This document shows positions 10,022 to 19,167 of a stretch of 49,813 bases of DNA, in pieces. A program made the position numbers and the translations under genes. The notes beneath the pieces are model-generated. The model saw nothing but the letters and a program-made list of their open reading frames with translations. It was not told the origin of the DNA and ran no database searches. How positions within the stretch are numbered: the first letter of the stretch is position 1; every line of letters begins with the position of its first letter. The stretch is taken from the NCBI GenBank assembly GCA_012798535.1, contig JAAZMZ010000012.1, positions 1-49,813 on the forward strand, given 5' to 3'. The stretch comes from Leptolinea sp. (lineage in GTDB: Bacteria; Chloroflexota; Anaerolineae; Anaerolineales; Anaerolineaceae).

Positions 10022-11155
10022 TTACCGGCAGAATTCCTGCGCGGCAGCCAGGTAAATTTCGGCACAGTCTCTGACGCTATCCAGGTTGACCCACTCTTCC
10101 ACGGCATGCGCTCCGGCACCCGAGGGGCCGAACAGTACGCAGGGAATCCCGGCCGCCGAGAGAGTGGCCGCGTCCGTCCAGTAGGGAACTCCCGAGACGG
10201 TAACCGGATGCCCGAGGACGGCTGCGGACGTCTGCCGGATGACCGGAAGGATCTCCGCGTCCTGCGGTGTTTCCATGGGAGACCGATAGAGAAGCCTGCG
10301 GACATCCGCCTTGAATGACGGGTCTTTTTCGTGAATAGCGGCCAGAATCTGCCGGATTTCTTCTTCCACCGATTCGGGTGTTTCACCGGGGATGGTGCGC
10401 CGCTCGATCGACAGGCAGCAGCGGTCGGGATAGGTGGCCAGCTCCAGCCCTCCCTGGATCAACGAGGCATGTAAAGAACCGCCGCCCAGCAGCGGGTGGC
10501 GCGGATTGGCCATCAGGTCTTTGTTCAACCGGTCAAGGGCGGTGAGCACATACCCCATCTTGCTGATGGCGTCCACGCCCAGATCGGGGCGGGATCCGTG
10601 GGCGGCCACCCCGATGGTCTCGATTTCCAGCCAGACAAAGCCGCGGTGTGCCACCACCAGCTCCATGCCGGTGGCTTCGGCGATGATCGCAGCGTCCGCT
10701 TTGTACCGGCCTGCCGCGTGAATGGTTCCAAGACCGGCATATTCTTCATCCATGACGGCGGTCAGGATGACATCGCCGCGCAGCTTTGCGGTGGAAGCCC
10801 GTGCGGCTGCCAGCATGCAGGCGGCCAGCCCGCCTTTCATATCATACGAGCCGCGCCCGTAGAGTCTTCCATCACGGATGACCGGTTTAAAGGCATCCGG
10901 CATGCCGGCCGGGTTGACCACATCAGTGTGTCCGTTCAACATCAGTGTTCTACCGCCGCCGCTTCCACGCGCAACGGCGATCACATTGGGGCGCCCGGGT
11001 TTGACCTCGTCCAGATGGACCTCCAGGCCGGCTTTTTCCAGCCAACCGGCGGCAAATCGGGCGACTTCTTCCTCGCCGCGGCCGCCGGGTGAAAGATCGG
11101 GATTGACCGAGTCAATGGATACAAGATCACAGATCAGTTTTTCAAGTTCGTCCAT
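10022..11155 (-). CDS. M20-family metallopeptidase/deacylase (ArgE/DapE-like)
   Basis: Zinc-dependent amidohydrolase of 377 aa. Metal-binding motifs are LMLNGHTDVVNP, GSYDMKGGLAAC and MDEEYAGLGTIHA (catalytic Glu pair), with the dimerisation domain in between and a C-terminal GAGAHAVEEWVNLDS carrying a late metal ligand. The family includes ArgE, DapE, succinyl-diaminopimelate and carboxypeptidase activities, and the sequence alone does not pick one. It is on the same strand as the GH13 gene, 81 bp upstream of it in gene order. Confidence 0.9.
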   Translation of the reverse strand: MDELEKLICDLVSIDSVNPDLSPGGRGEEEVARFAAGWLEKAGLEVHLDEVKPGRPNVIAVARGSGGGRTLMLNGHTDVVNPAGMPDAFKPVIRDGRLYGRGSYDMKGGLAACMLAAARASTAKLRGDVILTAVMDEEYAGLGTIHAAGRYKADAAIIAEATGMELVVAHRGFVWLEIETIGVAAHGSRPDLGVDAISKMGYVLTALDRLNKDLMANPRHPLLGGGSLHASLIQGGLELATYPDRCCLSIERRTIPGETPESVEEEIRQILAAIHEKDPSFKADVRRLLYRSPMETPQDAEILPVIRQTSAAVLGHPVTVSGVPYWTDAATLSAAGIPCVLFGPSGAGAHAVEEWVNLDSVRDCAEIYLAAAQEFCR

Positions 11156-11236
11156 GGCAGCACCTGTTGGCGGGTTGGTTTGATCGCGCTGAATTGTATA
11201 CCCGCTTTCCGGTCAACCGCAATCCCGCGCTGGGGA

Positions 11237-12598
11237 TCAGCCCCTCAAAACCAGGACGCGCGCCCATTTGGGCGGCATCACCAGGGTGGTCGTACCGCCT
11301 TCCGAAAGCCAGGTAACACCGGGATTCAACATATCGCTCCATTGTCCGTTGCTGACCTGCTGGTTGCTCAATGAGATTTCCGCCTGATTTTCGGAGGAGT
11401 TGACCACCACCAGTACTTTTTGCCCGTCCTTTTCCCGCTGGAAAGCGAACTGCTGTGAGGCGACCATCACCGGCCGGTAGCTGCCGGACTGGATCGCGGG
11501 GAGGGATTGCCGGATTTCGGCCAGCTTCTTCAGATGAGCCGGCAGGTCGGGCTGGGGAGCCTGGTGGATGGCTTCATCCAGGTCGATGCAGGGGCGCAGG
11601 GGATCGTCGCTGCCGTGATCTTTGCGGCCGGGAATACCCCATTCGCTGCCGTAGTACACCGAGGGAATCCCCGGCATGGTGTACAAAAGGGTGTACAGGT
11701 TGAACAGATCGGCCTGGTCTTTGACCTGGCTGGCAACCCGATCCACATCATGATTATCGGCAAAAGAGTACAGCATTAAATTTTGATAGATCCCGAAATC
11801 CCCGAACTGCCGCTTCAAGGAATAGGCGATCTCGAAATAGTTACGGTCATTGTGACTGGAGAACAACCCCTTGTAACATTCATAGTTTGTGGCTGAATCA
11901 AATCGGCCGGCGCGCACCCATCTGGCATAATCGCCGTGGATCAACTCGCCCATCAGCCAGAAATCCGGATTGCGCCGTTTGCAGAAGGCGGACAGGTCTT
12001 CGATGAAACCCATATCCAGCTGGTCGGCGGCATCCAGGCGCAGCCCATCGATCCCGAAATCCTGCATCCAGCTTTCGACGGCAAACAGCAGGTGATCTTT
12101 CACCTGGGGATTCTTCAGATTCAATTTGACCAGCTCATAATGGCCGTTCCAACCTTCATAGGTGAATGGATCGCCATGCGGGCTGCGGCCTTCGAACCGC
12201 AGATTCGCGAACCAGTCGCAAAAAGGCGATCCCTGCCCGTTAGCCAGTACATCCTTGAAGGCCCAGAAATCTCGGCCGACGTGATTGAAAACACCATCCA
12301 GCACCAGATTCATCCCGCGGTTGTGGATTTCATTGCTCAGGGATACCATATCGGCGTCCGTGCCGAGACGGCGGTCGATGTGGTAGTAATCCACGGTATC
12401 GTATCCGTGGCGTGAAGATTCAAAAATTGGCCCCAGATACAGGCTGTTGAAACCCAGGTTCTGGATATGGTCCAGCCAGGTCGTGACCTTGTTCAGACGG
12501 GGTACCGGGCTAGCGTGCGGATCGCTGTTTTGCGGTGCTCCGCAGAAACCCAGCGGATAGATATGGTAGAAGATGGCGTTCTGTATGGGGGTGTGCAT
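11237..12598 (-). CDS. GH13 alpha-amylase-family glycosidase
   Basis: Cytoplasmic (no signal peptide) alpha-glucan-active enzyme of 453 aa. The four conserved GH13 regions are seen: DGVFNHVG (101-108), GLRLDAAD with nucleophile D189, GELIHG with acid/base E218, and FADNHD with D284. A C-terminal beta domain closes the protein. The short N-terminus without an extra domain argues against a classic neopullulanase; it could be a maltodextrin or sucrose-type hydrolase. A ribosome site AAAGGA precedes the ATG. The TetR gene lies immediately upstream on the same strand with a perfect palindrome in the 53-bp gap, so maltodextrin-linked regulation is likely (inference). Confidence 0.92.
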   Translation of the reverse strand: MHTPIQNAIFYHIYPLGFCGAPQNSDPHASPVPRLNKVTTWLDHIQNLGFNSLYLGPIFESSRHGYDTVDYYHIDRRLGTDADMVSLSNEIHNRGMNLVLDGVFNHVGRDFWAFKDVLANGQGSPFCDWFANLRFEGRSPHGDPFTYEGWNGHYELVKLNLKNPQVKDHLLFAVESWMQDFGIDGLRLDAADQLDMGFIEDLSAFCKRRNPDFWLMGELIHGDYARWVRAGRFDSATNYECYKGLFSSHNDRNYFEIAYSLKRQFGDFGIYQNLMLYSFADNHDVDRVASQVKDQADLFNLYTLLYTMPGIPSVYYGSEWGIPGRKDHGSDDPLRPCIDLDEAIHQAPQPDLPAHLKKLAEIRQSLPAIQSGSYRPVMVASQQFAFQREKDGQKVLVVVNSSENQAEISLSNQQVSNGQWSDMLNPGVTWLSEGGTTTLVMPPKWARVLVLRG

Positions 12599-12614
12599 GA
12601 AAAAATCCTTTCAA

Positions 12615-12632
12615 ATACCTACCGGTAGGTAT
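12615..12632. promoter_or_regulatory. Perfect 18-bp palindrome, probable TetR operator
   Basis: ATACCTACCGGTAGGTAT is a perfect inverted repeat placed between the tetR stop and the GH13 start. It shares the outer TACC/GGTA arms with the palindrome over the tetR promoter (13227-13242), so both are probably bound by the same TetR protein. Confidence 0.7.
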
Positions 12633-12651
12633 ACCCGGCGGGCAAAAAAAA

Positions 12652-13218
12652 TTACGAGTAGATTCCGTGGCTGAACTGATGGACGGCCAGGTGGGTGAGC
12701 GGATCGGCCAGGCTGGTCACACCGTTCAGGTATTCCCCGATGTAGGTGTGAATCATTCCCAGAAAGGTGGCGGCATACATGATATGCCGGCCGCGCATAT
12801 TGCCGTGATCCTGCACGGCCTGGATGAACATGGACTGCAAAATTTGCTGCTGTTCCAACCGGTAGGGAGAAATAGCCTGGTTGGGCTCCGAATCGACCGG
12901 AGCGTACTGCATGGTAAGCTGCAGGCGGAAAAAGCGCGGATTGGCGGCCGCCGCTTCGAAATAGGCACGGGCGATCTTCTCCAGTGAACACGGCAAATCA
13001 CGTTGATAGTAGGCAGCCATTCTCACCGAATCGAGCAGGCTTTCGAACTGGGATGCCAGCAGGGCGTCCAGCAGGCCGCGTTTGTGAGTGAAGTAATGGT
13101 ACAGGGTGGGCTTGGTTACGCCGGCGGAATCGACGATCTCCTGAATCCCCACCGCGTCATATCCACGGGCGGAGAACAGGGTGAGCGCGCAATCCAGAAG
13201 AATCTCGCGATTTTCCAT
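12652..13218 (-). CDS. TetR/AcrR-family transcriptional regulator
   Basis: Repressor of 188 aa with the standard N-terminal helix-turn-helix (about 10-55; GVTKPTLYHYFTHKRGLL is the recognition part) and a divergent ligand-binding C-terminal domain. Its promoter is overlapped by a TATACCG-TT-CGGTATA palindrome and a related palindrome precedes the downstream GH13 gene, so autoregulation and control of the glycosidase are expected. The effector is not identifiable. Confidence 0.9.
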   Translation of the reverse strand: MENREILLDCALTLFSARGYDAVGIQEIVDSAGVTKPTLYHYFTHKRGLLDALLASQFESLLDSVRMAAYYQRDLPCSLEKIARAYFEAAAANPRFFRLQLTMQYAPVDSEPNQAISPYRLEQQQILQSMFIQAVQDHGNMRGRHIMYAATFLGMIHTYIGEYLNGVTSLADPLTHLAVHQFSHGIYS

Positions 13219-13224
13219 GCCGCT

Positions 13225-13253
13225 AGTATACCGTTCGGTATATTAGTTGTCAA
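13225..13253 (-). promoter_or_regulatory. tetR promoter with overlapping operator
   Basis: On the minus strand TTGACA (13253-13248) and TATACT (13230-13225) are separated by 17 bp, a near-consensus sigma-70 promoter. The inverted repeat TATACCG-N2-CGGTATA (13227-13242) covers the spacer and the -10 box, so binding would block RNA polymerase. Confidence 0.8.
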
Positions 13254-13401
13254 GGGAATCCGGGGTATTTCCTCCTATGAGTTCGATGACTTGATTTTCC
13301 CCCATCCCGGTCTTCCCCCCAATCCAAAAAGTTGATCGGGGGGAAGAGAAATGCAATCAAAAGTTGTCCCGCTTTTATTTACTCTTGAAAGGCAGGGAGA
13401 T

Positions 13402-13860
13402 TCATTTCTTCAAAGGGAAAACGATGCGGGTCTGGTGTTTTTCCTGGGGTGTTTCCGGGCCGGTCAGATAGTACTCCATGGCCACTCCGGTCACTTCCCG
13501 GCCGCCGTCTTTGATGAATTTATTCAATTCTTCATAGGCCGGACCCATGTCAGAAAAGGGGCCGGTGTACACAGTGCGGGCTGCCGGGCCGGCTGGCAGT
13601 TTTGACGCTTTGATCTCGCCGCGGCCGGGCAGTTCTTTGGAAACGGGAAATCCAAGTTCCACATCCAGGTTTTGCATATCCAGGTTGTAGTAGATCACGA
13701 ACGGTTCCTGGCTGACGTTAACCCCGATCTCGCCCATATATTGCATGATGGCGCCGTAGGACTTCCCGATCAAACCGGGGAGATCCTCCACTCTGGTGTG
13801 GGTGCGGATGGTAAGGGTATGGGTTTCGGGTATTTCAAAGAATTCGCAAGCTTGAGTCAT
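13402..13860 (-). CDS. GyrI-like small-molecule-binding domain protein
   Basis: Stand-alone effector-binding protein of 152 aa resembling the GyrI/AraC_E_bind (SHS2) fold found as the C-terminal part of BmrR and SbmC. Recognisable parts are the early TLTIRTHTRVEDLPGLIGKSYG, the central FVIYYNLDMQNLDVELGFPV, and the final DGGREVTGVAMEYYLTGP. There is no DNA-binding domain. It has its own promoter and a strong GGAGGGA ribosome site. Function is probably xenobiotic binding or hydrolysis, but that is family inference. Confidence 0.85.
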   Translation of the reverse strand: MTQACEFFEIPETHTLTIRTHTRVEDLPGLIGKSYGAIMQYMGEIGVNVSQEPFVIYYNLDMQNLDVELGFPVSKELPGRGEIKASKLPAGPAARTVYTGPFSDMGPAYEELNKFIKDGGREVTGVAMEYYLTGPETPQEKHQTRIVFPLKK

Positions 13861-13892
13861 GTTCCCTCCAAATAGAACGTATGTACTGTCTA

Positions 13893-13921
13893 AGTATAGA
13901 AAATAATATCTAGAAAGTCAA
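13893..13921 (-). promoter_or_regulatory. Promoter of the GyrI-like gene
   Basis: TTGACT (13921-13916) and TATACT (13898-13893) on the minus strand with a 17-bp spacer, followed by GGAGGGA just before the start codon at 13860. A clean housekeeping-type promoter. Confidence 0.8.
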
Positions 13922-13952
13922 GAGGGAAAAATATTAATCGAAACACATCCGG

Positions 13953-14861
13953 TCATTCAATCAGATGGCGGGGAAGGAGGCAGGCTACCGTCCCCAGCTC
14001 ATTCACAGCGTTGCTGATCACATAGCGTACGCCCTGCCCCATCCACAGGCAGGCTATTCCCTTGTCGACCTGAAATTCCAGTGTCAACCAGCGGATCATC
14101 TCCGAGGTAGCACGCTGCAGGGCAATATCCAGCGGGCGGCCGCTGCCGATGGTGAACAGGCTGTCCGCGTTCCGGCCGCGCGGCCAGGTGATGCCGGCAT
14201 TCTTGATCGCCTGCACGGTGAAACGCACTCTTCCGGGCACTTCCACCGCGGCGCCGGTGATCTCTCCGTGAGACTGGGCGGCATGGCAGTCGCCGATGAA
14301 TAACAGTCCGCCTTCCACGTAGACCGGAAGATCCACCCGGCAGCCGGCTGTCAGCAGCGGGCAGTCCATATTGCCGCCAAAGCTGCCGGAAGCGTAAGAA
14401 GAAATGGCCTGGGACAACGCGGGCGCCACACCCAGGCAGCCGATCATGGGTGCCAGCGGGATTTCCGGCCGGCCTGATCCGGGGGCTGACTGCGACGGCC
14501 TGGCGACGCCGGCCTCCAGATCCACTTCCCAGTCTGTGATTGTTCTTTCCGGCAGAAGCAGCGAATAAAGTGAGGGTTCGACTGTCGCCGCAGTCGGATA
14601 CAGATAACTCCAACCTCTTCGGCTGGCCGGCGCCACCTCATTCAAGGTTACCGATAATCCGTCACCGGCTGACAGTCCTTCGATAAAGAAAGGACCCACC
14701 AGTGGATTGGAAAAATCCGCCACCCGGCTCCCCAGATGATCGAGACCATGGGCATCCGGCAGATGGGTGGTGACGTTATCGCCGGAATGCAAGTGTAAAA
14801 CGGGCGTATGCCTGCCAAAAGTGGGGTGCCACTCTGATGGATGAAATTCGTAATCGGTCAT
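13953..14861 (-). CDS. Acetamidase/formamidase-family amidohydrolase
   Basis: Amidase of 302 aa that would hydrolyse formamide or acetamide to ammonia and the acid. Family features are the N-terminal HTPVLHLHSGDNVTTH, NPLVGPFFIEGLSAGD, the IPLAPMIGCLGVAP loop, GSFGGNMDCPLL and the metal-site segment LFIGDCHAAQSHGEITGAA. The length matches the short bacterial branch. It starts 1 bp after the stop of the upstream small membrane protein, so the pair is co-transcribed; no amide or urea transporter genes are adjacent. Confidence 0.92.
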   Translation of the reverse strand: MTDYEFHPSEWHPTFGRHTPVLHLHSGDNVTTHLPDAHGLDHLGSRVADFSNPLVGPFFIEGLSAGDGLSVTLNEVAPASRRGWSYLYPTAATVEPSLYSLLLPERTITDWEVDLEAGVARPSQSAPGSGRPEIPLAPMIGCLGVAPALSQAISSYASGSFGGNMDCPLLTAGCRVDLPVYVEGGLLFIGDCHAAQSHGEITGAAVEVPGRVRFTVQAIKNAGITWPRGRNADSLFTIGSGRPLDIALQRATSEMIRWLTLEFQVDKGIACLWMGQGVRYVISNAVNELGTVACLLPRHLIE

Positions 14862-14862
14862 A

Positions 14863-15231
14863 TTAACCCTTCTTAGGTGGACTTTTCTTCAACCGACCGG
14901 CGATCAACGTCAGCAGCACCGGAAGAATGGAGAGAAGAAAATAAGATATCGCGCCGCCGGAACCTACCACCAGGAAGAAGTATATGAATGCGCTGGAAAC
15001 CATCAGGATGGAGCCGGCTTTTTCCTTCCAAAATGAGAGTATGTAGCTGGCCACGAGCAGCAGATGCAAGCCCTCTCCGATCCAGACAAGCAACGGCGGG
15101 GTGGGTTCGGGTGGCAGGAACCAGTAAACATGCGATAAGAGAACATAGCCCCAGATGAGGAAAAGCAGGATTCTGGAGAGGAAAATACTCAGGTTAACCA
15201 GACGCAGCGGAGTGAGAGTGGTTTTATACAT
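14863..15231 (-). CDS. Small membrane protein, unknown function
   Basis: Hydrophobic protein of 122 aa with about four predicted membrane segments (ILLFLIWGYVLLSHVYWFL, LLVWIGEGLHLLLVASYIL, ILMVSSAFIYFFLVV, ISYFLLSILPVLLTLIAG) and a basic C-terminus (RLKKSPPKKG). I do not recognise a family. It is tightly coupled to the amidase gene (1-bp gap), which may mean a role in amide uptake or just co-transcription. Confidence 0.75.
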   Translation of the reverse strand: MYKTTLTPLRLVNLSIFLSRILLFLIWGYVLLSHVYWFLPPEPTPPLLVWIGEGLHLLLVASYILSFWKEKAGSILMVSSAFIYFFLVVGSGGAISYFLLSILPVLLTLIAGRLKKSPPKKG

Positions 15232-15486
15232 AAGGGGATTATCCCGGTGAAGGTGTGGATCATAAATATCTTATCAGGTTTACAGGTCTCAACAACCAGG
15301 ATCTCTTTCATTCTTTGCATTGCTGAGGTTTATTCAACAAGACCGATTCCTGCCGACTATTCGTCTCGGGAATAAAATATGCAGTCGAATCTTCTGCTAT
15401 AGGATGGATTCTGGGAATGAATGGCACAAAAGAACCTGAAGTTCTGATTTTCTATGACCAATTTCGCCCAAACGGGGAATTGCTTA
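15232..15486. other. Intergenic region before the ilv promoter
   Basis: The divergent gap between the small membrane protein and the ilv leader. No open frame with a ribosome site is seen before 15487. The promoter of the membrane protein/amidase pair should lie here on the minus strand, but no strong match is evident. Confidence 0.4.
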
Positions 15487-15515
15487 TTGACTTTGTGTTT
15501 GTATTGTTGTAAACT
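15487..15515 (+). promoter_or_regulatory. ilv/leu operon promoter
   Basis: TTGACT (15487-15492) and TAAACT (15510-15515) with a 17-bp spacer, about 40 bp before the leader-peptide ATG. This is the only strong promoter seen ahead of the ten-enzyme operon. Confidence 0.8.
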
Positions 15516-15553
15516 ATTCAGCAACACTTCCCCAGAGGAAATTTGAAATTATT

Positions 15554-15652
15554 ATGTCTTTAATCTCCGTTTTGTTCGTCCTCGTTCTTATTTCGGCTCT
15601 CATTATTATTGAGAGCCAATTTCAAGTTCGGGCGAGCGAAGCGGAGGAGTAG
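15554..15652 (+). CDS. ilv operon leader peptide (attenuator peptide)
   Basis: A 32-codon frame, ATG to TAG, preceded by AGAGGAAA. Of residues 3-19, 13 of 17 are Leu, Ile or Val, ending in the run LIII; 14 of all 32 residues are branched-chain. The rest (ESQFQVRASEAEE) is hydrophilic. It lies between the operon promoter and a strong terminator just ahead of ilvD, which is the classical arrangement of a translation-controlled attenuator. Ribosome stalling when charged Leu/Ile/Val-tRNA is scarce should favour the antiterminator. The frame is too short for usual gene callers. Confidence 0.9.
   Translation: MSLISVLFVLVLISALIIIESQFQVRASEAEE
15595..15617 (+). promoter_or_regulatory. Leader hairpin with an Ile-Ile-Ile codon loop
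   Basis: GGCTCTC (15595-15601) pairs perfectly with GAGAGCC (15611-15617). The 9-base loop is ATTATTATT, which is exactly three in-frame Ile codons of the leader peptide. A ribosome paused there would melt this hairpin. Confidence 0.75.
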
Positions 15653-15702
15653 AAGAAAAATCCTAAGCTAACAGCATAAAGAAGTACACCAACCGCCCGG
15701 AC
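15626..15702 (+). promoter_or_regulatory. Antiterminator pairing of the ilv attenuator
   Basis: GTTCGGGCG (15626-15634, end of the leader frame) can pair over 9 bp, with one G-U, with CGCCCGGAC (15694-15702). The latter covers most of the 5' arm of the terminator. The two structures are mutually exclusive, as required for attenuation. Confidence 0.7.
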
Positions 15703-15722
15703 AAGAACCGGGCGGTTTTTTT
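15691..15722 (+). terminator. Attenuator terminator ahead of ilvD
   Basis: AACCGCCCGG (15691-15700) pairs perfectly with CCGGGCGGTT (15708-15717) across a 7-base loop, and a run of seven T (15716-15722) follows. It ends 17 bp before the ilvD start codon and cannot serve an upstream gene other than the leader. Confidence 0.92.
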
Positions 15723-15739
15723 ATCCAACGGAGGAAATT

Positions 15740-17407
15740 GTGCGCTCAGACAGTATCAAATCAGGAATTGAACACGCTCCACATCGCGCCCTGCTGCGGG
15801 CAACCGGCGTCAAAGATGCCGATATGTCCAAACCCTTCATCGCCGTAGTCAATTCTTATGTCGATGTTGTCCCCGGGCATGTACATTTACAGTCCTTCGG
15901 ACGGCTGGTGAAAGAGGCCATCCGTGCCGCAGGCGGTGTTCCGTTTGAATTCAATACCATCGCCGTGGATGATGGCATCGCCATGGGACATGCCGGCATG
16001 AAATATTCCCTGCCATCGCGCGAGTTGATCGCAGATAGCGTGGAGACCATGCTGGAAGCCCACCGTTTCGATGGCATGGTTTGTATCCCGAATTGCGACA
16101 AGATAGTCCCCGGGATGATGATGGCAGCGATGCGTTTGGACATCCCTGCCATTTTTGTTTCTGGAGGGCCCATGCCTGCCGGACGGACTCCCGACGGCGA
16201 GGCCATCGACCTGATCACAGTGTTCGAGGGTGTGGGTGCGTACCAGAGCGGCAAGATGACAGCCGAGCGGTTGAAGATGCTCGAACAACACGCCTGCCCC
16301 GCCTGCGGCTCCTGCGCCGGCATGTTCACAGCCAACAGCATGAACTGTCTGATGGAAGCTCTCGGAATCGCGTTGCCCTACAACGGCTCCGCGCTGGCTC
16401 TATCTCCCGAACGGGAAGCTATGGCCCGGCGAGCCGGCGCCATGATCCTGGAACTGGTGGAAAAACAGATCACCCCGCGCAAGATCGTCACCATGGATGC
16501 CCTGGACGATGCCTTCGCGCTGGATATGGCCATGGGCGGATCGACCAATACGGTGTTACACGGATTGGCCATAGCCAATGAAGCGGGTATCAATTATCCC
16601 CTTGAACGTTTGAATGAAATCTCCGAGAAAGTTCCACACCTTTGCAAAGTCAGCCCGGCGGGCAAGTGGCATATCGAAGATGTGCACCGCGCCGGAGGTA
16701 TTCCGGCCATCATGAATGAAGTGCAAAAAGCCACTGGCCGGCTGCATCTGGACCGTGTCACGGTCACCGGCAAGAACCTGAGGGAGACGGTGGAAGACGC
16801 GGAGATCAAGGACGATGATGTGATCCGCCGGGCGGCCAACGCGCATTCTGCCAGCGGCGGTCTGGCCATCCTCTTCGGCAATCTGGCTCCAAAAGGAGCG
16901 GTGGTCAAAGCCGGGGGTGTTCCAGAATCCATGCGCACATTCAGCGGCCCGGCCTGCATCTTTGAATCTCAGGAAGACGCCCAGGCGGGCATTATGGCCG
17001 GTAAGGTCAAGGGCGGCGAGGTAGTGGTCATCCGCTATGAAGGTCCCCGCGGCGGACCCGGCATGCAGGAAATGCTCAGCCCGACCAGCGCCATCATGGG
17101 TATGGGGCTGGGTGAAAAAGTGGCCTTGATTACCGATGGACGTTTCTCCGGTGGAACACGCGGCGCTTGCATCGGCCATATCTCGCCTGAAGCCGCAGCC
17201 CGAGGGCCTATCGCCGCTTTGCGTGACGGTGACATGATCGATATTGATTTGAACGCGCGCACATTGAATGTTCGCTTATCCGATGAAGAAATACGGCAGC
17301 GGTTGGTCACCCTGCCTGCCTTCGAACCGCGCACGCAGAGCAAGTGGCTGCGCCGGTACACCCATTTTGTCACCAGCGCGGATCGCGGCGCAGTATTGGA
17401 ATATTAG
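15740..17407 (+). CDS. ilvD: Dihydroxy-acid dehydratase
   Basis: IlvD removes water from 2,3-dihydroxy-isovalerate and -methylvalerate to give the 2-keto acids of Val and Ile. The 555 aa match the family. Iron-sulphur ligands are seen in [10 protein letters not shown] and in [37 protein letters not shown] and the late [19 protein letters not shown] complete the active site. It starts with GTG behind GGAGGAA, directly after the attenuator, and is the first enzyme gene of the operon. Confidence 0.98.
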   Translation: MRSDSIKSGIEHAPHRALLRATGVKDADMSKPFIAVVNSYVDVVPGHVHLQSFGRLVKEAIRAAGGVPFEFNTIAVDDGIAMGHAGMKYSLPSRELIADSVETMLEAHRFDGMVCIPNCDKIVPGMMMAAMRLDIPAIFVSGGPMPAGRTPDGEAIDLITVFEGVGAYQSGKMTAERLKMLEQHACPACGSCAGMFTANSMNCLMEALGIALPYNGSALALSPEREAMARRAGAMILELVEKQITPRKIVTMDALDDAFALDMAMGGSTNTVLHGLAIANEAGINYPLERLNEISEKVPHLCKVSPAGKWHIEDVHRAGGIPAIMNEVQKATGRLHLDRVTVTGKNLRETVEDAEIKDDDVIRRAANAHSASGGLAILFGNLAPKGAVVKAGGVPESMRTFSGPACIFESQEDAQAGIMAGKVKGGEVVVIRYEGPRGGPGMQEMLSPTSAIMGMGLGEKVALITDGRFSGGTRGACIGHISPEAAARGPIAALRDGDMIDIDLNARTLNVRLSDEEIRQRLVTLPAFEPRTQSKWLRRYTHFVTSADRGAVLEY

Positions 17408-17435
17408 TTTTCCGGGGAATTGAGGAGAGAGACAG

Positions 17436-19160
17436 ATGAAATTAACGGGTGCTCAAATTGTATGGGAATGTTTGCAGCGCGAAGGGGTGGAAGTGGTTTT
17501 CGGTTACCCCGGCGGCGCCAGCCTGCCTATTTATGATGCCATGCACGATTACAAAATCCATCACGTACTCGTCCGCCACGAGCAGGGAGCCGCCCACATG
17601 GCTGATGGTTTCGCCCGCGCCAGCGGAAAGGTCGGTGTGGCACTGGCCACTTCAGGCCCCGGCGCCACAAACCTGGTGACCGGCATTGCCACTGCCATGA
17701 TGGACTCGATCCCGGTGGTCTTTATCACCGCCCAGGTACACAGCAAATTGATCGGCTATGATGCCTTTCAGGAAACAGATGTCACCGGGATCACCCTGCC
17801 CATCACCAAACACAATTACCTGGTAAACGATGTGAAAGACATCGCTCACACCCTGCGCGAAGCCTTCTATATCGCCCGTTCCGGCCGGCCCGGCCCGGTG
17901 CTGGTGGATATCACCAAGGATGCACAGCAGAATTCCACCGAATATGATCCACACAGCGAACCCATTCACCTGCGCGGTTATCGCCCGAACGCCCTGCCAG
18001 CTGAAAGCGACATCCAAAAGGCCGCCGCCATGATCCACGCGGCCAAACGGCCGGTGATTCTGTCCGGACACGGCGTTTTGCAAAGCGGCGCGATGAAGGA
18101 AGTGTTGGAATTTGCCGAACGCACACAGACACCTGTGGCCATGACCCTGCTTGGCCTCAGCGGCTTCCCTGCCAGCCATCCGCTCAATCTGGGAATGATG
18201 GGCATGCACGGCGAAGCCTGGGTGAATCATGCCATTCAGGATGCCGATCTGCTGCTGGCTTTTGGTATGCGCTTTGATGACCGGGTGACCGGAGACGTGC
18301 GCCGTTATGCCACCCACGCCCGAAAAATCCATATAGATATCGATCCGGCAGAGATCAACAAGAATGTTCGGGTCGACCAGGCGCTGGTCGGAGATCTCAG
18401 CCAGACGCTGGAAATGCTCCTGAAACAGATCAAACCCTGCCGCCACGACGAATGGATGGCGACCATCCATGAGATGAAGGGGGAGTGTTCTGTCCGCGAC
18501 ATCCAGAATTTGCCCGACAACGGACATCTGTATGCCGCCCACGTGATCAACGACCTGTGGAATATCACCGGTGGCAATGCCGTTCTGGTGACCGACGTCG
18601 GCCAAAATCAGATGTGGTCTGCCCAGTACTACAAACAGGATAATCCCTCACAGTTCATCACCTCGGGTGGGCTGGGTACCATGGGTTTTGGCCTGCCAGC
18701 CGGGATTGGGGCGAAATTCGGGCAGCCTGACAAGGAAGTCTGGGTGATCTGCGGCGACGGTGGGTTCCAGATGACCCAGGCGGAACTTGCGACGGCCGCC
18801 CAGGAAGGCATCAAGGTCAATGTGGCCATTCTGAACAACGGTTATCTGGGAATGGTGCGCCAGTGGCAGGAATTTTTCTACGATCGGCGCTATGCTGCCA
18901 CTCCCATGAAAAGTCCTGATTTTATCAAAATTGCGGATGCTCACGGTTTGACCGGCATGCGCGTCACCACCCGGGCGGACGTGGAAACGGCCATCCGCAC
19001 GGCGCGGGAGACCGAGGGCACGGTGGTGATTGACTTCCGTGTGGAAAAGGAAGACAGCGTCTACCCGATGGTCCCCGCTGGTTCTGAATTGAAAGAAATG
19101 ATCCGCCGCCCTTTACCAGCCGCGGTGCCTGTGTCTGACAAGGTTGAGGTTGAGGCCTAG
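17436..19160 (+). CDS. ilvB: Acetolactate synthase, large subunit
   Basis: Thiamine-diphosphate enzyme that condenses two pyruvates, or pyruvate with 2-ketobutyrate. It has 574 aa. The catalytic Glu is in VRHEQGAAHMADGFARASG, GPGATNLVTGIATAMMDSIP is conserved, and the TPP/Mg motif runs from GDGGFQMTQAELATA to LNNGYLGMVRQWQ. The ribosome site GAGGAGAGA precedes the ATG. It is followed by its regulatory subunit ilvN. Confidence 0.98.
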   Translation: MKLTGAQIVWECLQREGVEVVFGYPGGASLPIYDAMHDYKIHHVLVRHEQGAAHMADGFARASGKVGVALATSGPGATNLVTGIATAMMDSIPVVFITAQVHSKLIGYDAFQETDVTGITLPITKHNYLVNDVKDIAHTLREAFYIARSGRPGPVLVDITKDAQQNSTEYDPHSEPIHLRGYRPNALPAESDIQKAAAMIHAAKRPVILSGHGVLQSGAMKEVLEFAERTQTPVAMTLLGLSGFPASHPLNLGMMGMHGEAWVNHAIQDADLLLAFGMRFDDRVTGDVRRYATHARKIHIDIDPAEINKNVRVDQALVGDLSQTLEMLLKQIKPCRHDEWMATIHEMKGECSVRDIQNLPDNGHLYAAHVINDLWNITGGNAVLVTDVGQNQMWSAQYYKQDNPSQFITSGGLGTMGFGLPAGIGAKFGQPDKEVWVICGDGGFQMTQAELATAAQEGIKVNVAILNNGYLGMVRQWQEFFYDRRYAATPMKSPDFIKIADAHGLTGMRVTTRADVETAIRTARETEGTVVIDFRVEKEDSVYPMVPAGSELKEMIRRPLPAAVPVSDKVEVEA

Positions 19161-19167
19161 ATCTGTC

